Assembly (NCBI RefSeq): GCF_004217545.1
Contig: NZ_SHKY01000001.1
Coordinates: forward strand, 4,464,001-4,528,000
Direction of reading: 5' to 3'
Length of the DNA: 64,000 bases
DNA from: Krasilnikovia cinnamomea
Lineage (GTDB): Bacteria > Actinomycetota > Actinomycetes > Mycobacteriales > Micromonosporaceae
Part shown: positions 8,242 to 14,987 of the stretch, piece by piece
How positions within the stretch are numbered: position 1 is the stretch's first letter
Layout: every line of letters starts with the position of its first letter
Notes under the pieces: model-generated
Told to the model about the DNA's origin: nothing
Database searches by the model: none
What the model saw: the letters and a program-made list of their open reading frames with translations, nothing else
Made by a program: the position numbers and the translations under genes

Positions 8242-9570
8242 ATGCCGGTCCACGCTCGTGCGCAGACGCCCGCGGCCGAGGCCGCCCGCGTCGTCGCGGA
8301 TGTGCTCCACGATCTCGCCGCCACCGGCCATCGCGGTGTCGTGGTCGACTCGCCACCGGGCGCGGGCAAGAGCACCCTCGTGGTCCGGGCCGCCGCCGAA
8401 CTGGCGGACGCGGGCGAGCCACTGATGATCGTCGCGCAGACCAACGAGCAGGTCGACGACCTCATCGCCCGGCTCGGCGCGGCCGCCCCCGAGGTGCGTG
8501 TCGGCCGCCTCTCGGCGGTCGACTACAGCCCGTCGGAGCGGGTGCGGGCCCACCCCGCCTGCCGGGTCGGCGCGAAGGTCGCCGACCTCGACGGCCCCGC
8601 GATCACCATCGGTACGGCCGCCAAATGGGCCACCGTCACCGACGGCACCTGGGCGTGGGCGATCGTCGACGAGGCGTACCAGATGCGCTCCGACGCCCTG
8701 CTGCGCGTCGCCCCACGGTTCGCGCGCGCGCTGTTCGTCGGCGACCCGGGCCAGCTCGACCCGTTCGCCACGGTCGAGGTGGACCGCTGGACCGGGCTGT
8801 CCTGGGATCCCCTGCAGAGCGCCGTCGCGGTGCTGCTGCGGCACAACCCCGATCTGCCCGTACACCGGCTGCCCGTGTCCTGGCGGCTGCCCGCCTCGGC
8901 GGCGCCGGTGGTGGCCGAGGCGTTCTACCCGTTCACCGGCTTCCGCTCGGGCACCGGCCCCACCGAGCGCGCCCTCGCCTTCGCCCGGCCCGCCGCCACG
9001 GCGCTCGACCCGGTCCTCGACACGGCCGCCGCCACCGGCTGGGGACTGTATGAACTGCCCGGCCGCTTCACCGTACGCACCGACGCCGAGGCGGCCGCGG
9101 CCTGCGCCGCACTGGCCGCCCGGGCGCTGACCCGCGACGCCGTCACCACCGCCGAATCCGGCACCGCCCCCCTGACCCCCGAACGCGTCGCCATCGGCGC
9201 CGCGCACCGCGACCAGGTCGCGGCCATCCGCGCCGCGCTGCCGCCCGAGGCCGCCGGGGTCACCGTGGACACGGCCAACCGCCTGCAGGGCCGCGAGTAC
9301 GACCTCACCGTGGTGCTGCACCCGCTGTCCGGGCGCCGCGACGCCACCGCCTTCCACCTGGAGTCGGGACGGCTGTGCGTGCTGACCTCCCGGCACCGGC
9401 ACGCCTGCGTGCTGGTGGCGCGGGCCGGAATCGCGGAACTGCTCGACGCTCATCCACACACCGAACCGGTCCATCTCGGGGTGCCGGTGAAGTTCCCGGA
9501 CGGCTGGGAGGCGAACCAGGCGATGCTCGCCCACCTCGCGGCCGTGACCGTCCCGGCGCCCGGCGGCTGA
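8242..9570 (+). CDS. SF1 (Upf1/Dna2-like) DNA/RNA helicase
   Basis: A protein of 442 residues from ATG 8242. SF1 helicase motifs appear in order: Walker A SPPGAGKST (37-45), motif Ia AQTNEQVDDL (65-74), motif II VDEAYQM (142-148), motif III GDPGQLDPF (167-175), motif V VTVDTANRLQGREYDLTVV and motif VI SRHRHACVL near residue 390. The QGREYD motif V is characteristic of the Upf1/Dna2/IGHMBP2 branch (SF1B, 5' to 3'). It is compact, with no accessory nuclease domain. An iron-sulfur nuclease of the kind fused to Dna2 helicases is encoded 3.5 kb away in the same island, suggesting the two work together. Confidence 0.85.
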   Translation: MPVHARAQTPAAEAARVVADVLHDLAATGHRGVVVDSPPGAGKSTLVVRAAAELADAGEPLMIVAQTNEQVDDLIARLGAAAPEVRVGRLSAVDYSPSERVRAHPACRVGAKVADLDGPAITIGTAAKWATVTDGTWAWAIVDEAYQMRSDALLRVAPRFARALFVGDPGQLDPFATVEVDRWTGLSWDPLQSAVAVLLRHNPDLPVHRLPVSWRLPASAAPVVAEAFYPFTGFRSGTGPTERALAFARPAATALDPVLDTAAATGWGLYELPGRFTVRTDAEAAAACAALAARALTRDAVTTAESGTAPLTPERVAIGAAHRDQVAAIRAALPPEAAGVTVDTANRLQGREYDLTVVLHPLSGRRDATAFHLESGRLCVLTSRHRHACVLVARAGIAELLDAHPHTEPVHLGVPVKFPDGWEANQAMLAHLAAVTVPAPGG

Positions 9571-9636
9571 CCCCACGGCGGCGCCCGTCCGTACTACCGT
9601 GGGCCGGGTTGTCACGACGGCGGACGGAGGCAGCTC

Positions 9637-10008
9637 ATGTTCGATCCCTCGGATCTCGACGCGGCCGAGCGTTGGGTCGACGACTGGCAGGCCGGCTTCG
9701 AGCAACGCGCCGCCCAGGCCCGGGAGTTGGCCCGGCGCCTCGCCGACCTGACCGCCCAGGCCCGCAGCGACGACGGGCTCGTCGAGGTCACCGTGGGCGC
9801 GAACGGCATGCTGACCGGCCTCGACCTGCACGAGGACATCCGCCGCCAGTCCGCCGCCCGGACCGCGCAGCAGATCCTCGCGACCCTCGCCACCGCCCAG
9901 CAGGCCATGACCAGGCTGGCCACGGAGGCGACCGCGGAGACGCTCGGCGCCGACAGCGAGACCGGCCGGGCCGTGATCGCCTCGTTCACCGGCCGCGAGC
10001 CGGCATGA
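9637..10008 (+). CDS. YbaB/EbfC-like family protein, toxin-locus associated
   Basis: A protein of 123 residues from ATG 9637, with GGAGG about 9 bases upstream. The fold layout is YbaB/EbfC: an N-terminal helix, then VEVTVGANGMLTGLDLH, then a long helix (AQQILATLATAQQAMTRL). It is paralogous to the protein at 1557 (shared xDSETGRAVIASF ending). It is coupled by an ATGA overlap to an ESX-type protein and then to a toxin, an arrangement repeated in many actinomycete polymorphic-toxin loci. A role as chaperone or DNA-binding partner is possible; nothing in the sequence decides it. Confidence 0.65.
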   Translation: MFDPSDLDAAERWVDDWQAGFEQRAAQARELARRLADLTAQARSDDGLVEVTVGANGMLTGLDLHEDIRRQSAARTAQQILATLATAQQAMTRLATEATAETLGADSETGRAVIASFTGREPA

Positions 10009-10319
10009 CGGACCAGTTCGGGGTACGGCACACCGAGCTCACCACGCATGCGGGTCACGTCGAGGCCGTCGCCGACCGGGTCACCACCGCTCAGCAGGCC
10101 GGCGCCGCGGTCCGGGCCGGCGCCGACGCGTACGGCAAGCTGTGCGCGATCGTGCCGGTCGCCCTCGGCGTCCTGCAGGACATCCTGGTCGACGGCATCG
10201 GCGCGGCCGCGGAGTCCCTCCACGACACCGGTGCCCGGCTGCGCGCGACCGCCGCCGGGTACGACGGCAGCGACCAGCGCAGCGCCGAGGCCCTGCACCG
10301 CGTCAAGGAGCGGATGTGA
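10005..10319 (+). CDS. ESX/type VII secretion target-like protein (WXG100 superfamily-like)
   Basis: A protein of 104 residues from ATG 10005, overlapping the previous stop (ATGA). It is almost wholly helical: TTHAGHVEAVADRVTTAQQA, a central alanine-rich turn, then LHDTGARLRATAAGYDGSDQ. This matches the small EspC/DUF2580-type proteins exported by type VII secretion, which form two-helix hairpins. It carries YDGSD in place of a strict WxG. Its stop overlaps the GTG of the toxin gene, consistent with being the secretion partner of the toxin. Confidence 0.65.
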   Translation: MTDQFGVRHTELTTHAGHVEAVADRVTTAQQAGAAVRAGADAYGKLCAIVPVALGVLQDILVDGIGAAAESLHDTGARLRATAAGYDGSDQRSAEALHRVKERM

Positions 10320-11518
10320 CGGTCAACCCGCTCGTCGCGGCGCGCGTCGACGAGCCGAAGAGCTCCTGGGCCGGGATCTGGATCGCCGAGGACATCGAGC
10401 TCATCGCCCAAGGGGTCGAGAACCGCAGCTGGGTGGACGGCACCCTCGGCGTGGTCGGCGCGGGCCTGGACGCCCTGGCGCTGGTCTCCGACCCGGTCGG
10501 CGCGCTGCTGCAGTACGGCATCTCCTGGCTGATCGAGCACGTGAAACCGCTGTCCGAGGCGCTGGACTGGCTGGCCGGTGACCCGGCGCAGATCGCCGCG
10601 CACGCCCAGACGTGGCGCAACGTGGCCTCCTCGCTGCGCGCGGAAGCCGACTCGCTCGCCCAGGCCGTCCGGTTCGACCTGCCCGACTGGCGCGGCGCCG
10701 CCGCCGACGCGTACCAGGGCTGGGCCGCCCAGCGGGAACAGTCGTTGCAGGCGCTGGCGAAGGCCTCCGACACGATGGCCCTGATCACCGAGGGCGCGGG
10801 CCTGATCATCGGCACGGTGCGCATCATGGTCCGCGACGCGGTCGCGACCGTGGTGTCCCGGCTGATCGTGTACGCGGGTGAGCTGATCGCCACGCTCGGC
10901 GCGGCCACGCCGGTGGTGGCGGAACAGGTGACGACCCTGTGCGCGTCGTGGGCGGCCAGGATCGCGCGGTGGCTCAAGGAACTGATCTCCAGCATCCGCA
11001 ACCTGCTCCGCGAGGGCGACAAGCTCGGCCGGCTCATCGAGATGCTCAAGCGCAAGCTCGGCATCGGCGGCAAGGGTGGAGACGGGCTCACCTCCCCGTC
11101 CCGGCCGCCGAGCCCGAACGGCAAGCCGCGCGGCGACCGTACGGACGCGCACCCGACCCGCAAGAAGGACCGGGCGCTGCGGCGGGAGAACGAGTCCGCG
11201 GACACCCTGGCGCAGAACGGCTACGACGTCGAGCAGAATCCGCCGCCGAAGCCCAACGGCAAGGAACCGGACTATCGCATCGAAGGTGAGTACTTCGACT
11301 GTTACTCGCCGGATACAGCGAAGCTGGACAACATCCGCGACGCGATCAGCGACAAAGTCCGTAAGGGCCAGGCGAACAGGATCGTCCTCAACCTGGACGA
11401 CTGTCCCCGATCGGCTGAGGAGATCGCCGACGTCTTGCGGCGTAAGCCGATTACCAACCTGGAACAGATCCTTGTCGTGAAGGATGGCAAGGTCGTGCCG
11501 TTCTATCCGTTCGAGTGA
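10316..11518 (+). CDS. polymorphic toxin: helical ESX-type N-terminus, CdiA-CT-like nuclease C-terminus
   Basis: A protein of 400 residues from GTG 10316, coupled to the ESX-like gene. Residues 1-270 are helical, with a WXG-like turn (FDLPDWRGAAADAYQGWAAQ) and hydrophobic helices. Residues 270-300 are a Pro/Gly/Lys linker. The last 110 residues match the CdiA-CT PD-(D/E)XK-like toxin domain seen in Burkholderia CdiA tRNases: LAQNGYDVEQNPP, then EPDYRIEGEYFDCYSP, then KVRKGQANRIVLNLDD. Asp274-like and Glu/Asp residues in DYRIEGEYFDCY are the probable active site. Base composition drops toward the 3' end (lower GC from about 11,270), as is common for exchanged toxin tips. An immunity gene follows. 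Confidence 0.8.
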   Translation: MTVNPLVAARVDEPKSSWAGIWIAEDIELIAQGVENRSWVDGTLGVVGAGLDALALVSDPVGALLQYGISWLIEHVKPLSEALDWLAGDPAQIAAHAQTWRNVASSLRAEADSLAQAVRFDLPDWRGAAADAYQGWAAQREQSLQALAKASDTMALITEGAGLIIGTVRIMVRDAVATVVSRLIVYAGELIATLGAATPVVAEQVTTLCASWAARIARWLKELISSIRNLLREGDKLGRLIEMLKRKLGIGGKGGDGLTSPSRPPSPNGKPRGDRTDAHPTRKKDRALRRENESADTLAQNGYDVEQNPPPKPNGKEPDYRIEGEYFDCYSPDTAKLDNIRDAISDKVRKGQANRIVLNLDDCPRSAEEIADVLRRKPITNLEQILVVKDGKVVPFYPFE

Positions 11519-11532
11519 TGAGGTAGCTGCCG

Positions 11533-11994
11533 GTGTCTTTGTTCTACACGTTCTACGGCGAGGCCGACGTGTCCTCGGAGGACATTCGGTCGACGATGAT
11601 GGCGGTCCTCGGCGGGTCTGTCGGCGCCGAAGAAACCATCTTCCGAGACGGAATGTATGTCGAGGCCTATCGGGTCGAGCCTGCGGAATCGCACGCCACC
11701 AGTGGCTACTTCGGATTTCAGGACAAGGTCATCGCGATCTTTCACTTCTCCAATCGCGCATCGGCCGAAACGAGCGATCACAACACTGTTCTGATGGCGG
11801 AGGCTGTGCTCGCGGTGTTCGACGCGTACCCGGGCCGGGGAGTTCTGCTGTTCAACGGCTCGCGGGCGATCCTGCAGCGGTTGGGCGACGGGATCGAGTT
11901 CGACGCTGAATGGGAGGACTGGTCCGAGATCGACGAGGCGCGTCCGATTGTCGCGCGACACACCGTGCGCCGGTTGGCCCAGCCGATGCTGTGA
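11533..11994 (+). CDS. probable immunity protein (SitI3-like)
   Basis: A protein of 153 residues from GTG 11533, with GAGGTAG upstream and 14 bases after the toxin stop. The layout (short beta start MSLFYTFYGEA, a YFGFQDKVIAIFHFS strand, then SDHNTVLMAEAVLAVFDAYP and a Trp-rich WEDWSEIDE) resembles the SitI3 family of toxin immunity proteins. It is acidic, as expected for a protein that neutralises a basic nuclease. Base composition is lower in GC than the neighbours, like the toxin tip. Position directly after the toxin is the strongest argument; family assignment is tentative. Confidence 0.65.
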   Translation: MSLFYTFYGEADVSSEDIRSTMMAVLGGSVGAEETIFRDGMYVEAYRVEPAESHATSGYFGFQDKVIAIFHFSNRASAETSDHNTVLMAEAVLAVFDAYPGRGVLLFNGSRAILQRLGDGIEFDAEWEDWSEIDEARPIVARHTVRRLAQPML

Positions 11995-12027
11995 GTGGAA
12001 TAGACCCGGTCCGGCGAAGGAATCAAC

Positions 12028-12336
12028 ATGGCTTTCTCGGTGGGTGTGTGGTCGGAGGGTCCGGTTGCCGGAGGAACCCTCTATCGCTGGGAGATCGACG
12101 CGGGCAAGGCTGGCTTCGGCTTCGCTTTGGTCGACTGGGAGACTGGGACTGTGCGGCCCGCCGATCGGCGGGGCCAGCCACAGGGGACGTTCGCCGTGGA
12201 TGGACGATCCGGCGTGATGAGCGGTGACGTCGTGGGTCCGGACCGTATGCCGATGGTTCAGGTGGCCGCCGCACTTATCCGGGCCTACCGCCGTGACGGG
12301 CGGGTTCCGGAAACAGCCCACCCTTACTTCGGATGA
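12028..12336 (+). CDS. small hypothetical protein in immunity cluster
   Basis: A protein of 102 residues from ATG 12028, with GAAGGA about 10 bases upstream. It is predicted to be mostly beta (FSVGVWSEGPVAGGTLYRWEI, FGFALVDWETGTVRP) with a C-terminal helix (PMVQVAAALIRAYRRDG). I do not recognise the family. It lies between the immunity gene and a decayed second immunity copy, so it may be another orphan immunity protein or a remnant cargo gene. Confidence 0.5.
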   Translation: MAFSVGVWSEGPVAGGTLYRWEIDAGKAGFGFALVDWETGTVRPADRRGQPQGTFAVDGRSGVMSGDVVGPDRMPMVQVAAALIRAYRRDGRVPETAHPYFG

Positions 12337-12659
12337 CGCCCGCGAAACGACCGCGTCATGATGACAGAGCCTGTCTTCGATTTCCTCGGGGAGTGACCGC
12401 GGCGTGGACCTTCGCGAACCTCGCCTTGCCGCAGGTCAGTGATCACAACACCGTGCTCATGCTCGTCCTGGCTGGGTTCGGCGAGGCGCCGGGCTGCGGG
12501 GGGGGGGTGCTGTCGGCCAAAGGTAGCCGAGTCATCCTGCAGCGCCCGGGGAGCGAGATCCAGTTCGACAGGGGATGGGAGGACTGGACGGAGATCGCGG
12601 AGACTCGTCCCGCCGTCGCCCGGCGGGTCAGGCGCGGGTTGCCGCAGCCGCTGTGGTGA
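12333..12659 (+). pseudogene. truncated second immunity gene (paralogue of 11533-11994)
   Basis: The frame from ATG 12333 encodes 108 residues, but only the part from about 12405 on has similarity: VSDHNTVLM, GSRVILQRPGSEIQFDRGWE and DWTEIAETRPAVARR align with the C-terminal half of the immunity protein at 11533. The first 25 residues are unrelated, so the N-terminal half is lost. A run of nine G residues at 12498-12506 lies where the alignment is worst, possibly marking a frameshift. It is best read as a duplicated immunity gene in decay, as often found at the 3' end of toxin loci. Confidence 0.7.
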
Positions 12660-13065
12660 ACCGCGAGCCGCTTCTTCAGAAGGCGCGATCGCGTCTGCTG
12701 CCGGGCGTCGGGCCGGGCGTGGCGCGGAGGGGTCGGGCGTCCGGCGTGGAGCGGCATCCGTGCAGGTCGCGCTGTACGGATGTTTGCACCCGCGTCACCG
12801 TCCCGAAATACGGGCGGCGTCTACTGTCGGATAGAGGACTGATCCGCGGTCAGGCATGCAACTTGCACGAGCGGTTCGCCGGGCGAGTTGCCTGTCTGTC
12901 GGGTGCTGACCTGCTGATCCAAGGGTGTCGCAAGCATTTGCAGATGCTGCCGGGGTTTCATTCACCGATGTTTTTGAGATCCCGACGGAATCCTCTTCCT
13001 GTCGATCTCTGATGGTGAAACTCTCAAGCCAGTAGCGCCAGCGACACGGACGGTGGTGGTGCCCT
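12660..13065. other. gene-free stretch after toxin locus
   Basis: No convincing coding frame on either strand. Base composition is mixed and locally less GC-rich (12,780-13,020), consistent with decayed DNA. A weak inverted repeat AGCAT/ATGCT lies near 12,930-12,950. Nothing else is recognised. Confidence 0.5.
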
Positions 13066-13734
13066 ATGCGTCCAGACGTTCTTGTCGGTCCGAGCGAGTG
13101 GGTGGTCGAGCAGTTCGGCGACAAGGTCGCCGCCGAGATCTGGACCCGAGTGCCGGAGGCATTGAGCACCGCGATCGAACGCGAGGTCAATGCACGCCCC
13201 GCCACCGCACAGGCCGCGGAACGCGTTCTTGCCAACCCGCGTTGGCCATTGCCGTACGAGGAGCTCGTGCTCTTCCTCGGTACCCTGCCCGGCGCCGAGA
13301 TCATCAGCGTGCCGAAGTCGGTCTACCAGCTCGTACTCATCAACGGGCACGTCCTCGTGCCCTGGTGTTACGGCCAGTCCGCCCGGGTGTCCATGGGCGA
13401 CGCCGAGGTCGGTCGCTCGTTCGGCCGGCTCGTGCGGGAGCTGCTGCGCCGGTTCGGGCCGCCGTGGCGCCGTTCGCAGACCGAGTCGCCGCTGCCGCTG
13501 GACGCGGTCGACGAGCGCGAGGTGGCGAAGATCTGCGCCGCGATCTGCCGGATCGAGCCCCGCCCGGATGTCGTCGTCGCCGGCTACGCCGGTGCGCCGA
13601 ACCTGGGTCTGCTCCGCGCCTGTCTCGGCGAGATCAAGTCGACCGACAACGGCACGCTGAACTGGAACCACGTCGCCGATCTGCCCCTGCCTCCCCCGGT
13701 GATCCCGCGGCCGCGCCGCATGCATTTTCCGTGA
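13066..13734 (+). CDS. hypothetical protein
   Basis: A protein of 222 residues from ATG 13066. It is mixed alpha/beta with no signal peptide or membrane segment. Visible features are LPYEELVLFLGTLPGAEIIS, a beta stretch (YQLVLINGHVLVPWCYG), and VVVAGYAGAPNLGLLRACLG followed by EIKS. The GEIKS segment could recall a nuclease ExK motif, but no other supporting residues are clear. The family is not recognised. Codon use is ordinary for the genome, and it stands alone after the toxin locus. Confidence 0.6.
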   Translation: MRPDVLVGPSEWVVEQFGDKVAAEIWTRVPEALSTAIEREVNARPATAQAAERVLANPRWPLPYEELVLFLGTLPGAEIISVPKSVYQLVLINGHVLVPWCYGQSARVSMGDAEVGRSFGRLVRELLRRFGPPWRRSQTESPLPLDAVDEREVAKICAAICRIEPRPDVVVAGYAGAPNLGLLRACLGEIKSTDNGTLNWNHVADLPLPPPVIPRPRRMHFP

Positions 13735-13896
13735 TGGTGGGCGCCGCCTGACGACGCCGGACGTCCACGGGCCCGACTCCCGCAGCGGAGCCGGGCCGCG
13801 GCCGTGTCCGGGCTCCGCGCGGAAGGGCGCTCGGCCCGGCGGAAGTCCTGGCAGCATGGCGGTAGAGAGCGTCAGTGCGGGGACCGGGGGGACCTC

Positions 13897-14676
13897 ATGG
13901 CCGCGTACGTGGTGACCGGCGGCGGGCGCGGCGTGGGGCGCGCCATCGTCGAGCTGCTGGCCGGGGCCGGCGAGACGGTCGTCGTGATCGAGTTCGACCC
14001 GGCCGTGGTCGGGTGGGTCGACGACCACCCGGACACCAACCGGATCGTGCCCGTGCTCGGCGACGCCGCGGACGAGGAGGTCACCGAGCGGGCCGCCGAC
14101 ATCGCCGACGCCGCCGGGTCGCTGGCGGGCTGGGTCAACAACGCGGCGGTGTTCCGCGACGCCTGGCTGCATGAGGTGTCCGCGGCGCGGCTGATCGAGC
14201 TGATCGGCACCAACCTGGACCCGGTCGTGGTGGGCTGTGGCACGGCGGTACGCCGGTTCCTGCGCCACGGCGGCGGCGCCATCGTGAACGTCTCGTCGCA
14301 CCAGGCGCAACGGCCGGTGTCCGGTGCGTTGCCGTACGCGACCGCGAAAGCGGCGGTGGAGGGGCTGACCCGCGCCCTCGCCGTCGACTACGGGCCGCGC
14401 GGAATCCGGGTCAACGCGGTCGCGCTCGGCTCCATCGCCACCGACCGCTCCGCGGACCACCTGCGCGGCCTCGCGCCGGAGGAGGCCGAGCGGTTCGAGA
14501 CTCAGATCCGCCGCCTGCAGCCGCTCGGCCGGATGGGACGGGCGGACGAGGTGGCTCAGGTGGTGGCGTTCCTGCTGTCCGAGGCGGCGGGCTTCGTCAA
14601 CGGCGCGATCGTCCCGGTCGACGGTGGACGGGCGGCGCTGGGGCGGGACCCGGAGGAATCGGACCCGGGTTTCTGA
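13897..14676 (+). CDS. SDR family NAD(P)-dependent oxidoreductase
   Basis: A protein of 259 residues from ATG 13897. It is a classical short-chain dehydrogenase: cofactor loop VVTGGGRGVGRAIV (TGxxxGxG), VNNAAVF (NNAG-like), catalytic Ser in NVSSHQAQ, and Tyr/Lys in YATAKAAVEG. The C-terminus has the FVNGAIVPVDGG motif typical of the family. An acidic residue at the end of the second strand (VIEFDP) points to NAD(H) rather than NADP(H). The substrate cannot be told. The gene stands alone with no pathway neighbours. Confidence 0.88.
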   Translation: MAAYVVTGGGRGVGRAIVELLAGAGETVVVIEFDPAVVGWVDDHPDTNRIVPVLGDAADEEVTERAADIADAAGSLAGWVNNAAVFRDAWLHEVSAARLIELIGTNLDPVVVGCGTAVRRFLRHGGGAIVNVSSHQAQRPVSGALPYATAKAAVEGLTRALAVDYGPRGIRVNAVALGSIATDRSADHLRGLAPEEAERFETQIRRLQPLGRMGRADEVAQVVAFLLSEAAGFVNGAIVPVDGGRAALGRDPEESDPGF

Positions 14677-14987
14677 TCACGTTCCGCGCCCGAATGGGCG
14701 CGGCGCGTGCATGCCGGGCGCACTTATGGGGCGGGCGTCGCGGTAGGTTCCACAATAGCCACGGGCAGTGACTATCTGTCATGGAAGTTCTCAGATATGA
14801 CACCCATCCGCCGCTGCGGGCGGTCGTCTGATCGGCTATTTTCACTCTCTGATTAGCGGAGAAGGGGCTGGCCACCAATTTGTTGGATGGCTTGCAAAAA
14901 CATTGTTGACACCGATACCTGTTACAGAAGGCAAGTGACGGGTCGTAATAGTCCAGGGGTCAGCCGAGGCCGGGAGGTGGGGGGCGC
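14677..14987. other. intergenic region upstream of PAS-EAL gene
   Basis: About 310 bases without a gene. It is much less GC-rich than the surroundings (14,750-14,930). A TTGACA hexamer occurs at about 14,908 but no -10 element at proper spacing could be fixed. The region presumably holds the promoter and 5' leader of the EAL gene. Confidence 0.4.

Noticed and set aside
13066..13734. Calling the hypothetical protein a nuclease because of its GEIKS segment
   Set aside because: The upstream acidic residues expected of a PD-(D/E)XK site are not clear, so the motif alone is not enough.
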